NCBI GenBank assembly: GCA_934162685.1
Contig: CAKPJO010000082.1
Location: forward strand, 1 to 7,131
Reading direction: 5' to 3'
Source: an uncultured Bacilli bacterium
GTDB taxonomy: Bacteria; Bacillota_I; Bacilli_A; RFN20; CAG-826
DNA length: 7,131 nt
In this document: piece after piece, positions 7,131 through 7,131 of the stretch
How positions within the stretch are numbered: the first letter of the stretch is position 1
Layout of the letters: every line of letters begins with the position of its first letter
The notes under the pieces: model-generated
What the model was told of the DNA's origin: nothing
Databases searched by the model: none
The model's input: only the letters and a program-made list of their open reading frames with translations
Program-made: the position numbers and the translations under genes

Positions 7131-7131
7131 T

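Noticed and set aside
1..7131. CRISPR array, tRNA or rRNA gene, or insertion sequence
   Set aside because: I saw no spaced short repeats, no tRNA-like cloverleaf at the integration site, no rRNA signature and no transposase; the only repeat pair is the 53-bp one described.

Overview
The window looks like a piece of a Bacteroidota (Bacteroidales-type) genome carrying a very small foreign insert. The evidence for the host is a promoter matching the Bacteroides TTTG / TAnnTTTG pattern and a giant protein whose closest remembered relatives are in crAss-like phages, which infect Bacteroidota. Nothing here identifies a species.

Layout. (1) Bases 1-111 are the 3' end of a rightward gene (36 codons, then TAA). 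(2) The last 53 bases of that gene (59-111) recur at 6910-6962 with one difference, which is synonymous. The two copies bracket 6,851 bp, as left by site-specific integration into the 3' end of a protein gene with the incoming element restoring that end. (3) The bracketed DNA is AT-rich (sampled lines 23-38% G+C, against about 50% in both flanks). It holds one complete gene, a leftward 2,183-residue ORF (6764 to 213), with its own promoter and Shine-Dalgarno on the right and an imperfect stem-loop touching its stop codon on the left. I see no integrase, relaxase or replication gene. (4) Right of the second repeat copy lie a G+C-rich hairpin and the C-terminal end of a leftward gene. These are probably the original downstream neighbours of the gene at 1-111.

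The giant protein resembles the roughly 2,200-residue virion RNA polymerases of crAss-like phages (phi14:2 gp66 type). Many family blocks are recognisable from memory. However, the stretch expected to carry the catalytic metal-binding motif DFDxD reads GFGGD (residues 1308-1312), so two of the three aspartates are glycines. The reading frame is otherwise intact over 6.5 kb. The working hypothesis is a one-gene integrative element encoding a polymerase-like protein without polymerase chemistry. It could be a phage-derived decoy or interference factor, a structural protein, or a satellite component. Family membership and the motif alignment rest on recall, not on a search.
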